A stretch of 11,439 bases of DNA from Acidimicrobiaceae bacterium (GCA_003164275.1 PLSY01000324.1:1-11439); one strand, 5' to 3'. Counted from the stretch's first letter, positions 1 to 5,164 are shown. Numbers and translations are program-made. The notes: generated by a model not told the origin, from the sequence alone.

Positions 1-4
1 ACCC

Positions 5-47
5 GTGTCTCCACCTTGAGAGGGTTATTTGAGGGGGTGTCCCCACC
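5..47. repeat. Direct repeat pair GTGTCtCCACC / GTGTCcCCACC upstream of the integrase
   Basis: An 11-bp element occurs at 5-15 and 37-47 with 10 of 11 bases identical. A third copy in inverted orientation (ATGTCCCCACC on the minus strand, 10 of 11 matching the second copy) covers 168-178, over the end of the integrase -10 box and its start codon. Repeats of this kind beside an integrase gene can be arm-type integrase sites or a repressor operator. The sequence does not distinguish these, and no attachment core was identified. Confidence 0.4.
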
Positions 48-80
48 AGGACGAATGTCTGGGCACCCTCTCTGAACTGG

Positions 81-92
81 ACATTTAATGAC
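81..92. promoter_or_regulatory. Operator-like element ACATTTAATGAC
   Basis: This 12-mer differs at one base from the reverse complement of the element at 4747-4758 (GTCGTTAAATGT) and at two bases from that of the second copy at 4767-4778. It lies about 70 bp upstream of the integrase -10 box. The other copies lie just upstream of the promoter of the 4868-5164 gene, so a common regulator is possible. This is a post-hoc match and is unproven. Confidence 0.3.
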
Positions 93-127
93 AAGTCGAA
101 ACGGTCCACGACAGTCATTCTAATTTC

Positions 128-147
128 GTTCGCGCACGTTCGCGCAC
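128..147. repeat. Perfect 10-bp tandem duplication GTTCGCGCAC x2
   Basis: Two identical 10-bp copies stand head to tail at 128-137 and 138-147. The period is about one helical turn, so bound monomers would lie on the same face of the DNA. The pair fills the position where a -35 box would be expected for the integrase promoter (about 142-147), which has no consensus -35. A bound activator or repressor, or the integrase itself, is a reasonable reading. Confidence 0.5.
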
Positions 148-164
148 GGAGGACACTACTCATC

Positions 165-176
165 TAGGGTGGGGAC
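165..176 (+). promoter_or_regulatory. Probable leaderless promoter of the integrase (-10 TAGGGT)
   Basis: TAGGGT at 165-170 fits the actinobacterial -10 pattern TANNNT and is followed by 6 nt and then the ATG at 177. That would place the transcript start at or next to the start codon. No usable Shine-Dalgarno sequence precedes the ATG: the GGAGGA at 148-153 is too far away. An in-frame TAG at 165-167 rules out a longer protein. Leaderless mRNAs are common in Actinobacteria. Confidence 0.45.
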
Positions 177-1298
177 ATGGGCGGACGGAGCACTTTCGGG
201 TCAGTACGCAAGCTTCCATCGGGCCGATTCCAGGCCAGCTACCACGCTGAGACCGAGGAGCGGAAGGGGCGATACAAGGCCCCCCAGACCTTCGCTTCGA
301 GGGCCGAGGCCAACGCCTGGTTGTCCGGAATCGAGACGGACATGCGCCGAGGGGGGTGGATCGACCCGGTGGCCGGCACCGAGACGTTCGGCAAGTTCGC
401 TACCCAGTGGCTCGAGCAGCGCCACGACATTCGCCCCAGTACCCATGACGACTACTTGGCCCTTCTCAAGAAGCACCTGTTGCCGGCCTTCGGCGGACTT
501 CGACTCTCGGCGGTCACCCCGTCAAGAGTCAGAACGTGGAACTCGACGCTCGCCCGGACGCACCCCGCTCGGGCAGCCAAGGCCTACCGGCTGCTTCGAA
601 CGATCATGGGGACAGCGGTGTCCGACCGTCTCCTGCTTCAGAACCCGTGCCAGGTGAGAGGCGCATCCACCGAGCACGCCCCCGAGCGGGCAATCCCCAC
701 CATTGCCGAGGTCGACGCTCTGAGCGAGGCCATGCCCGAACGACTGCGGCTACTCCCCCAGCTCGCTGCCTGGTGTGGCCTGCGCCGGGGCGAGCTTCTG
801 GGCCTCGAGCGTGGCGACTTCGACATGCTCCACGACACCGTCAGGATCAGCCGGGCCGTGACGGAGCGCGCTGGCGGGATCCTGGTGATCGGAGATCCGA
901 AGACCGAGGCCGGCCGGCGCGTCGTTTCGATCCCGCCCCACTTGGTGCCGGCAGTGGAGTCTCACCTCGAGGACTTCGCCGGGCCCGAGTCGGATGCCGT
1001 CGTGTTCACCAACGCTGACGGGACACGGCTGCGCAAGCGTCCCCTGCGCTACCACTGGGTGAAGGCGCAGAAAGCGGTCGGGGTGACGTACAACGTCCAC
1101 GATCTCCGGCACCTCGGTGCGACTCTGGCAGCCACGGCCGGGGCGAGCACCCGGGAGTTGATGCGACGGATCGGCCACGCCAGCCCCCAGGCCGCTCTGC
1201 GCTACCAGCACGCCACCGACGACCGGGACACAGCCATCGCCGCCGCCCTGTCGGACCTTGGTGCGTCGAAGGTGACCCCGATCCAGAAGGCCCGCTAG
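177..1298 (+). CDS. int: Phage-type tyrosine recombinase / integrase
   Basis: This 373-aa protein has the full layout of a phage tyrosine integrase, which catalyses site-specific recombination between phage and host attachment sites. Residues about 5-60 form an arm-binding N-terminal domain (GSVRKLPSGRFQASY), about 68-155 the SAM-like core-binding domain, and about 175-350 the catalytic domain. Visible catalytic residues are R203 in CGLRRGE, K242 in the DPKTEAGRR hairpin, H308 and R311 in HDLRH, H334 in RIGHAS, and the nucleophile Y343 in RYQHAT. Length and residues are complete, so it should be active. The ATG is fixed by an in-frame stop at 165-167 and by the domain beginning at residue 5. 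The small gene at 1331 follows after 32 nt and is probably cotranscribed. The upstream repeats may be its DNA sites. Confidence 0.95.
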   Translation: MGGRSTFGSVRKLPSGRFQASYHAETEERKGRYKAPQTFASRAEANAWLSGIETDMRRGGWIDPVAGTETFGKFATQWLEQRHDIRPSTHDDYLALLKKHLLPAFGGLRLSAVTPSRVRTWNSTLARTHPARAAKAYRLLRTIMGTAVSDRLLLQNPCQVRGASTEHAPERAIPTIAEVDALSEAMPERLRLLPQLAAWCGLRRGELLGLERGDFDMLHDTVRISRAVTERAGGILVIGDPKTEAGRRVVSIPPHLVPAVESHLEDFAGPESDAVVFTNADGTRLRKRPLRYHWVKAQKAVGVTYNVHDLRHLGATLAATAGASTRELMRRIGHASPQAALRYQHATDDRDTAIAAALSDLGASKVTPIQKAR

Positions 1299-1330
1299 CC
1301 GGACGTCACGCCCCCGCCCTACCGTGGCCC

Positions 1331-1549
1331 ATGGGCTCGAATTACTACGCCGAAGCCTTCAGCCCCCAAGCCGGCCACTGCTTCCGCATGGTCACCAGCG
1401 CCGTCCCTGGCCAGCAGGGTGCACCCCACCACCGTGTTCTCCCGGTGATGATCGGCGGCATATTCGCAGATGGCAACGGGGTCCGGCACGTCTGCGAGTC
1501 CTGCATGGAACACGCCGGCCCTCTCACCGACTGGTACCGCCTCCACTAA
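1331..1549 (+). CDS. Small Cys/His-rich protein, possibly zinc-binding
   Basis: A 72-aa hypothetical protein follows the integrase by 32 nt on the same strand. It has Cys/His residues spaced as in small treble-clef or zinc-ribbon proteins: H16-C17, H33-H34, then CESCMEH with C55, C58 and H61. The tail HAGPLTDW resembles, from memory, short uncharacterised actinobacterial proteins with a CxxCxxH end, but I cannot name a family. No clear ribosome binding site precedes the ATG, so translation probably depends on the integrase transcript. Its TAA stop (1547-1549) overlaps the TAG stop of the convergent gene (1546-1548), leaving no room for a terminator. A role in DNA binding or as an integrase accessory factor is speculation. 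The main doubt is whether it is expressed at all. Confidence 0.6.
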   Translation: MGSNYYAEAFSPQAGHCFRMVTSAVPGQQGAPHHRVLPVMIGGIFADGNGVRHVCESCMEHAGPLTDWYRLH

Positions 1550-1992
1550 CCCTGAAGCGTGGGGACCCCTGGAAACGGCGCTGTGGTCTTCAGATCCCAG
1601 GCGTAAAACGTGACGTCGGATTCGGTTCCCTCGGGAATCGAGATTGTGAGGTGGTAGAGACCTGGATGGGGAAGGACCATGCCCGCAGTAGGCAGCACCA
1701 TCGGGATGTGAGCATCCTCTCCCTCAGCGAGGTCCACTACCGGAAATGGGGAGTGGGCAAACGTCGCACCCAGCTGACTGGCCATCTTGCCCTCATCGTC
1801 AGTGATGGTGACAGTCAGCTGGTAGTTCTCCCTCAGCTCGTCTTGAGGAATCGAGAGCTGGGCTACCAAAACGCAATCGAGTGGTGCTGGGAAGAGCGGT
1901 CTTCCGACACGGGCCACTCCCCCACCAAGGACATGGAGCAACCCCTCACGGACAGAGGCTGCGTCAGCTAGAAATGCTGCGTTGAATCTCAA
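1546..1992 (-). CDS. DUF6941-like protein
   Basis: This 148-aa protein resembles the DUF6941 family: an N-terminal LADAAS-type segment after a short strand, a beta-rich middle (residues 37-80), and a C-terminal stretch with HPGLYHLTISI (109-119), which matches the family's 'pG.Y.f.i' strand. Function in the family is unknown. The start is a TTG at 1992. It overlaps the upstream stop as TTGA, and it places MRFNAAFLAD where family members begin, so the rare start is supported by both homology and coupling. It is the last gene of a three-gene minus-strand operon. Its TAG stop overlaps the stop of the plus-strand gene. It has no signal peptide or membrane segment, so it is probably cytosolic. The family assignment is from recognition, not from a search. 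Confidence 0.75.
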   Translation of the reverse strand: MRFNAAFLADAASVREGLLHVLGGGVARVGRPLFPAPLDCVLVAQLSIPQDELRENYQLTVTITDDEGKMASQLGATFAHSPFPVVDLAEGEDAHIPMVLPTAGMVLPHPGLYHLTISIPEGTESDVTFYAWDLKTTAPFPGVPTLQG

Positions 1993-2327
1993 ACCAGAAT
2001 GGCCGGACGGTCGGCGCTGACAAGAACGTGCGTGTTGGGCGTCGTCTCCAGAACCTCACCTGTGGCGCTCGGAGCTCCTCCACCGTTGTTGACAGGGCCA
2101 TTCTCTCCCGAGAAGTCTCTTTGTGACTCCCACTTGACGGCGAGATAGACAAAGCCATCCCTGACCTCCGCCACCAACGCATCCGCGCAGAGGTCATCGT
2201 CGGGGTCGAAGGCGAGAACGAAGTTACCTTCCAAGGGCACCCCTCCGAAGGAGCGCTCGATAGGCGCACGGACACGGCCGCGAGACAGGCTGGAGAAGTC
2301 CACCATCACTTTCGGCTTTGTACTCAT
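1989..2327 (-). CDS. Uncharacterised acidic protein, middle gene of the operon
   Basis: This 112-aa protein has no recognised domain. Residues 5-70 look like a small beta-barrel: the strands KVMVDF, NFVLAFDPDD, ADALVAEVRDG and FVYLAVKW alternate hydrophobic and polar residues. A glycine-rich loop (about 74-90) and a final beta segment follow. The pattern 'VDF..L..GRV ... V.AFDPDDDL.ADA.V.EV' recalls uncharacterised actinobacterial proteins that pair with a partner like the upstream gene. That is recollection, not a search. The ATG is preceded by AGAGG at 8-nt spacing and overlaps the upstream stop as ATGA. Its own TGA overlaps the next start as TTGA. Both junctions imply coupled translation and stoichiometric production of the three proteins. 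No signal peptide or membrane segment is visible. Confidence 0.75.
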   Translation of the reverse strand: MSTKPKVMVDFSSLSRGRVRAPIERSFGGVPLEGNFVLAFDPDDDLCADALVAEVRDGFVYLAVKWESQRDFSGENGPVNNGGGAPSATGEVLETTPNTHVLVSADRPAILV

Positions 2328-2755
2328 CGCGCTCGCCTCTTCTTCCCTGGGTTCCTCTTTGTATCACCAAAGACTCCTACAGCCTTATCGGCCTCGTCAG
2401 CCGAGGCTAAAGGGATGTTCCAATGAAGGGGAGAACCATCAGCCTGGGCCTCTTTCCAGTCTAGGTCAAGGCCCTCGTCACGAAGCTCGGATGCGGTCGC
2501 CACCCGAATTAGGGAGTAGCTGAACGGTGCAGCCTCGCAGGCGAGGTGGATGGCTGCTTCGATCTCCTCGGGTGATTCGTCCAGAGGGATCGCACACCAG
2601 GTCGACAGCTCGAAACGTCCCACATCAGGATCGGCGGAGGACTCTGTTGCCTGTTCCCGAGCTTTCCCCACCCAATCTGTGTTCTGACCACCAAACCGGA
2701 CGACCACGGCGTTATCCGGAAGCGGCAGCGTCGGGTCTGGTGGAGCGGGGGGCAT
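2324..2755 (-). CDS. Uncharacterised protein, first gene of the three-gene operon
   Basis: This 143-aa protein has no assigned domain. It opens with a proline-rich segment, then LPDNAVVVRFGG (residues 12-23), an alternating helix/strand middle with a Trp-Cys pair (W53-C54), and a tail VFGDTKRNPGK followed by basic residues. The 'LPDNAVVVRFGG ... NPGK' frame recalls actinobacterial hypothetical proteins that sit directly upstream of a small beta-rich partner, as here. I place the start at the ATG at 2755, where the family-like part begins. The frame is open to a TTG at 2875, which would give 183 aa. A TAGCCT box 8 nt before the ATG could allow a leaderless start. No good ribosome binding site exists for either. 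Its stop overlaps the next ATG (ATGA). Function unknown; accessory cargo between two recombinases is the only clue. Confidence 0.7.
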   Translation of the reverse strand: MPPAPPDPTLPLPDNAVVVRFGGQNTDWVGKAREQATESSADPDVGRFELSTWCAIPLDESPEEIEAAIHLACEAAPFSYSLIRVATASELRDEGLDLDWKEAQADGSPLHWNIPLASADEADKAVGVFGDTKRNPGKKRRAR

Positions 2756-2901
2756 TTCGGAAGAGGCTAGGCGAGGCCGGCCGTCAGAAGATACCCAGAG
2801 TGTCTGGCTGATACCACGTAAGTCCAGGTCAAAGCGCTTTAGGGGTAGAAAATTCCAGCGTTGGTTGCACTTCAATAATCACGATTCCGCCGACACATAC
2901 C

Positions 2902-2921
2902 CAGTCGCTTCGCAGCGACGG
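2902..2921. other. Stem-loop GTCGCT-TCGC-AGCGAC
   Basis: A perfect 6-bp stem (2904-2909 with 2914-2919) closes a 4-nt loop. One or two further C-G pairs could form outside a bulged A at 2903. No T-run follows on either strand, so it is not a standard intrinsic terminator. It lies upstream of the minus-strand operon and could be an operator or an RNA structure in its leader. Confidence 0.35.
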
Positions 2922-2968
2922 CGACACGGCGAGTCGTCGACAAGTCTGGGTGATGCAGTCGTTTGTCG

Positions 2969-2993
2969 TTGCTGTGATCGATTGCTGTGATCG
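2969..2993. repeat. Tandem 12-bp repeat TTGCTGTGATCG, period 13
   Basis: TTGCTGTGATCG occurs at 2969-2980 and again at 2982-2993, separated by one base. Tandem spacing slightly above one helical turn is typical of iteron-like or protein-binding repeats. With the other short direct repeats nearby, it suggests a multi-protein DNA site rather than neutral spacer. Confidence 0.45.
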
Positions 2994-3160
2994 CTCTGGG
3001 GTGGTTGATGGTCGACAAGACTCCACCGGTCATCACGGATGGTTGGGTGGATCAACAACACCCCCCGGATGGTCGTGTGGTGCCGCTGTGCTTCGCTGTG
3101 CCGGCTTGAAGCGTGGTGAGTGGACCGACGTAGCCGACGCTGAACTGGGCCATCTGAGCG

Positions 3161-3259
3161 TGTGTCCGAATACGAACGGTTACGGACACAGCCAGTGTCT
3201 GCCTGGTGTTATGCCTACGTGATCTGTCCGAATGAGTAATAGAATCAGTGTCTAGTAAT
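3161..3259. promoter_or_regulatory. Candidate resolvase binding site (res-like half-sites)
   Basis: An inverted repeat has arms TGTGTCCG (3161-3168) and CGGACACA (3183-3190). The core TGTCCGAAT (3163-3171) recurs at 3225-3233, and related half-sites TGTCTG (3196-3201) and TGTCTAGTAA (3249-3258) follow. Tn3-family resolvases bind sites of about 26-34 bp whose ends read roughly TGTCYNNTA, placed next to the resolvase gene, and repress that gene by binding there. The 26-bp site with inverted ends, the repeats and the position 30-125 bp before the resolvase start all fit. The later half-sites lack clear inverted partners, so an operator is the alternative. Confidence 0.45.
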
Positions 3260-3275
3260 CGGTTGCTGATTCCTT

Positions 3276-3287
3276 TACAATGGAGGT
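3276..3287 (+). promoter_or_regulatory. Resolvase promoter, -10 TACAAT
   Basis: TACAAT at 3276-3281 is one base from the -10 consensus and is followed by exactly 6 nt before the ATG at 3288, so the mRNA would start at or beside the start codon. The GGAGG at 3282-3286 leaves only 1 nt before the ATG, too little for normal Shine-Dalgarno pairing. No -35 consensus is present. The half-site at 3249-3258 overlaps the expected -35 region, consistent with autorepression. Confidence 0.45.
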
Positions 3288-3860
3288 ATGAACAAAACCC
3301 TCGGATATGCCAGGGTCTCGACGGCGGATCAGTCTCTCGACCGTCAGACCGATGAACTGTTGAAGGCCGGGGCTGACGAGGTGAGAACCGAGGTTGGCTC
3401 TGGCAAGAAGGACGCCTCACGTCCTGTCTGGGATGAGCTACTGCGCTCTCTCCGGCCTGGCGACACGCTGATGGTGACCGAGCTCTCGAGGCTGGGAAGG
3501 AGCACAAGCCAGCTCTCAGCCCTCGCAGACGACCTCCGGGAGAATGGTGTGGCCCTGAAGATCCTGAACCTAGGGATAGACACAGGCACGCCTGCGGGGA
3601 AGCTGGTGTACTCCATCATCAGTGCCGTGGCGGAGATGGAGCGTGAGCTACTCATCGAGCGGACCAACTCAGGCTTGGCAGCGGCCAGGGCTCGCGGTCG
3701 TAACGGTGGAAGGAAGAAGACCATCACCCCGGCACAGATCAGGCGGGCACAGAAGCTCTACGACGCCAAAGACCTGACCGTCTCCGAGATCGCCAAGACC
3801 ATCGGAGTCAGCCGCCAGACCCTCTACCGCTACCTGGACGTGACCAAAGAGGCAGTGTGA
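3288..3860 (+). CDS. Serine recombinase of the resolvase/invertase family
   Basis: This 190-aa protein is a complete small serine recombinase. The catalytic domain (1-about 120) has YARVSTADQ with R9 and nucleophile S11, the loop GSGKKDASRP (38-46), and TELSRLGRS with R68 and R71. The long E helix (about 113-128, AEMERELLIERT) leads to a C-terminal helix-turn-helix (about 147-185, SEIAKTIGVSRQTLYRYL). Length and order match Tn3 resolvases and Hin/Gin invertases rather than the large phage serine integrases. It could resolve multimers, invert a segment, or be left from a transposon. No transposase or terminal inverted repeats are visible, so a resident resolution or inversion role is favoured. 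The ATG fits family starts. Candidate binding sites lie just upstream and a 30-bp tandem repeat directly follows its stop. Confidence 0.93.
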   Translation: MNKTLGYARVSTADQSLDRQTDELLKAGADEVRTEVGSGKKDASRPVWDELLRSLRPGDTLMVTELSRLGRSTSQLSALADDLRENGVALKILNLGIDTGTPAGKLVYSIISAVAEMERELLIERTNSGLAAARARGRNGGRKKTITPAQIRRAQKLYDAKDLTVSEIAKTIGVSRQTLYRYLDVTKEAV

Positions 3861-3920
3861 GTCGATGCGCATCGGTCCGCATCAGTTGTAGTCGGTTCGC
3901 ATCGCTCCGATTCGGTTGTA
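3861..3920. repeat. 30-bp imperfect tandem repeat abutting the resolvase stop
   Basis: Units 3861-3890 and 3891-3920 are directly adjacent and identical at 24 of 30 positions, both starting GTCG and ending GGTTGTA or AGTTGTA. The first unit contains the perfect palindrome GATGCGCATC (3864-3873). The repeat begins on the base after the resolvase stop codon. It could be a second recombinase site or a structure in the 3' end of the transcript. Confidence 0.55.
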
Positions 3921-4250
3921 TCGGGGTAAATGCGGGCTTTTGACGAGAAAAAAGCAAATCAAAATTGCATGGTTGTGGAGGGTGTTCTCCCAGGTGGGAG
4001 GCAAACTCCTCCGGAGCTTTCGATGGCCAACCCACCTGAGAAGCAAACACCTCTGCCTAGCTCTCTGCTGTGTACAGGGATCTGACACTTCCAACGTTGT
4101 GAGCAGGGAGTATGCCAACGGCTTGGGAGTCTGGAAGATGGCGGCTTTGTACCCATACGGTGTACGGAAATGGAAAAGCGCCCTGTTGGCCGGCCGAAGA
4201 GCACTTGGCGAGCTGATCGAGACCTCCATGTGCGCCATGCCCGGGATTCA
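3921..4250. other. Gap with an A-rich patch and small hairpins, no clear gene
   Basis: About 330 bp without a supported gene. An unusually A-rich patch (3941-3966) sits within inverted arms GCTTTT (3936-3941) and AAAAGC (3950-3955). TTGACG at 3940-3945 resembles a -35 box, but no good -10 follows at 17-18 bp. A tight inverted repeat CTCCCA-GG-TGGGAG lies at 3987-4000 and the palindrome CTCCGGAG at 4009-4016. TACGGT at 4156-4161, 8 nt before an ATG at 4170, could drive a longer form of the next gene. A 34-codon frame at 4112 was seen but lacks support. Confidence 0.45.
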
Positions 4251-4478
4251 ATGGTTACAGCAACGGCCCTGGCAGCAATCACGGACGGGCTTGGGAACTA
4301 CCGGAATCCGGTGATCCGGGCCGTCACGGCCAACGAGATCCTGAACATGGGGAAGGTGTTGGTTTCTGCCCGGCGTGAGGCGGTCCTCGAGCTCCGTGGG
4401 AAGGGCTGGGGATGGACTCGGATCGGCAAGGTGCTCGGCGTGAGCCGGCAGCGGGCCTGGAACATCGGCAGGGGCTGA
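4251..4478 (+). CDS. Small helix-turn-helix DNA-binding protein
   Basis: This 75-aa protein is mostly alpha-helical, with a C-terminal helix-turn-helix at about 42-72: a helix in REAVLELRGKG, then GWGWTRIGKVLGVSRQRAWNI, where W-x-x-IGKVLGVSRQR is the typical turn and recognition helix. The pattern matches small actinobacterial sigma-region-4-like DNA-binding proteins found in many phage and island contexts, so a transcriptional regulator is likely. I place the start at the ATG at 4251, where the family-like N-terminal helix and high third-position G+C begin. Only a weak GGGA precedes it. The frame stays open to an ATG at 4170, adding an AT-hook-like KRPVGRPK. Its TGA overlaps the next ATG (TGATG), so the two HTH genes are translated together. 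Target unknown. Confidence 0.7.
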   Translation: MVTATALAAITDGLGNYRNPVIRAVTANEILNMGKVLVSARREAVLELRGKGWGWTRIGKVLGVSRQRAWNIGRG

Positions 4479-4666
4479 TGAGAGCGCCCTACGGTGCCTT
4501 GGGCAACGAACGGGCCACGGTGAACCTGGTGAAGTTCCTTCGGGACCGCGGGTTCTCCTATCGGGGCATTGGGTGGGAGCTGGCGAAGGCCGGCCACAAG
4601 CCACGCACTGGCGAGCGCTGGCACGCCAACACCATCCGGCGTATTGCCCAGCGGCCCAACCTGTAA
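4478..4666 (+). CDS. Small helix-turn-helix protein resembling a serine-recombinase 'recombinase' segment
   Basis: This 62-aa basic protein starts at the ATG overlapping the previous stop by one base. Residues 14-58 (VNLVKFLRDRG, FSYRGIGWELAKAGH, then GERWHANTIRRIAQR) follow the pattern of the 'recombinase' linker region of large serine recombinases: a helix, a 'G.S...I...L...G' helix, a G..W motif, then a terminal helix. Here it stands alone with no catalytic domain. It may be a small DNA-binding regulator sharing that fold, or a surviving fragment of a large serine recombinase. Coupling to the preceding HTH gene favours a functional regulator pair. The 12-bp palindrome starting 11 nt after its stop could be a binding site. 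Fold assignment is by pattern only. Confidence 0.65.
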   Translation: MRAPYGALGNERATVNLVKFLRDRGFSYRGIGWELAKAGHKPRTGERWHANTIRRIAQRPNL

Positions 4667-4676
4667 CCAGATTGTC

Positions 4677-4688
4677 ATTTGGCCAAAT
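4677..4688. repeat. Perfect 12-bp palindrome ATTTGGCCAAAT
   Basis: A perfect dyad lies 11 nt after the stop of the preceding HTH gene. No T-run follows, so it is not an intrinsic terminator. Its symmetry suits a dimeric repressor operator, possibly of one of the two HTH proteins just upstream or of the promoter at 4770-4798. Confidence 0.4.
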
Positions 4689-4746
4689 CCAGTCCTCGTC
4701 TGCGGCCACCACTACATCTGAAGACACCCGCTTAGGCGTGACTCAT

Positions 4747-4779
4747 GTCGTTAAATGTAGCCAAACGTCGTGAAATGTA
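4747..4779. repeat. Operator-like 13-bp direct repeat, 20-bp period
   Basis: GTCGTTAAATGTA (4747-4759) and GTCGTGAAATGTA (4767-4779) differ at one base and repeat with a 20-bp period, about two helical turns. The second copy covers the likely -35 box of the next promoter, so a bound protein would block or contact RNA polymerase. A related element in the opposite orientation lies at 81-92, upstream of the integrase. Confidence 0.5.
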
Positions 4780-4798
4780 TTGAGTGCTTTTCTAGGGT
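4770..4798 (+). promoter_or_regulatory. Promoter for the 4868 gene
   Basis: GTGAAA (4770-4775) and TAGGGT (4793-4798) are separated by 17 bp, a standard spacing. The 8-mer TCTAGGGT is identical to that at the integrase promoter (163-170). Transcription would begin near 4805, giving a 5' leader of about 60 nt before the ATG at 4868. Confidence 0.4.
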
Positions 4799-4867
4799 CC
4801 AGTGTTGTCGCTTGTCTGCCTGTTTCTTTCTGGCGCACAATGGCTTTCTGTCAACCAAGGAGACCCA

Positions 4868-5164
4868 ATGACCACTGTCGCTATGGCCGATAACAGCCCG
4901 AATGCCGCCCCTGCTTGCCAGTGTGGCTGGTATCAGGATGACGAGCCCCGGGAAGAGATCGTCACCATCCACGATGCCGTGGTAGCGATCGAGGAGCCCG
5001 GGGGCTTGTTGCGGATGGCTGAGGCCTGCAACCTCGTTGGATGGGCCGTCGATGTCTGCGAGTTCGAGCCGCTGCAGGGTCTGGCCGGCCGGCACAACTT
5101 CACCGACCCGGCCGGCGTCTACGAGTTCGCAATCATGCTCGACTCGCTGCTACGAGCGGCCTGA
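4868..5164 (+). CDS. Uncharacterised 98-aa protein
   Basis: I do not recognise this protein. The mature-looking part has a short CQCGWY motif near residue 20, followed by a helical stretch (about 32-60) containing EEPGGLLRMAEACNLVGWAVDVCEF, then a hydrophobic C-terminal helix (about 82-96, YEFAIMLDSLLR). Cysteines occur at about 17, 19, 41 and 53, which could bind a metal but do not match a known motif. The ATG at 4868 is chosen over the GTG at 4802 in the same frame because AAGGAG (4857-4862) precedes it at 5 nt and the longer form would begin inside the promoter. It is monocistronic, controlled by a repeat-flanked promoter shared in part with the integrase. Its TGA is one base from the stop of the convergent whiB-like gene. 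Confidence 0.7.
   Translation: MTTVAMADNSPNAAPACQCGWYQDDEPREEIVTIHDAVVAIEEPGGLLRMAEACNLVGWAVDVCEFEPLQGLAGRHNFTDPAGVYEFAIMLDSLLRAA

Larger units (their letters stand above)
2756..3287. other. Repeat-rich non-coding gap between divergent genes
   Basis: About 530 bp separates the minus-strand operon from the plus-strand resolvase, and I see no convincing gene in it. It holds a hairpin at 2902-2921, a 12-bp tandem repeat at 2969-2993, two copies of GTCGACAAG (2936-2944 and 3011-3019), two copies of CGGATGGT 30 bp apart (3036-3043 and 3066-3073), two copies of CGCTGTGC 10 bp apart (3084-3091 and 3094-3101), and the TGTCC half-sites at 3161-3259. The part at 2756-2875 could instead be the N-terminal extension of the upstream gene if that gene starts at the TTG. 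Confidence 0.55.

Noticed and set aside
169..657. 162-codon frame over the integrase start
   Set aside because: It is a shadow of the integrase, which has all catalytic residues in its own frame.
2950..3222. 90-codon plus-strand frame
   Set aside because: Its Cys/Gly-rich product looks unlike a folded protein, it overlaps the repeat cluster, and it has no ribosome site.
3936..3955. GCTTTT...AAAAGC hairpin as an intrinsic terminator
   Set aside because: The stem is A/T-rich and weak, and a G/C-rich stem followed by a T-run is missing.
3916..4314. 132-codon plus-strand frame
   Set aside because: It overlaps the supported HTH gene in another frame, crosses the A-rich patch, and has no domain or ribosome site.
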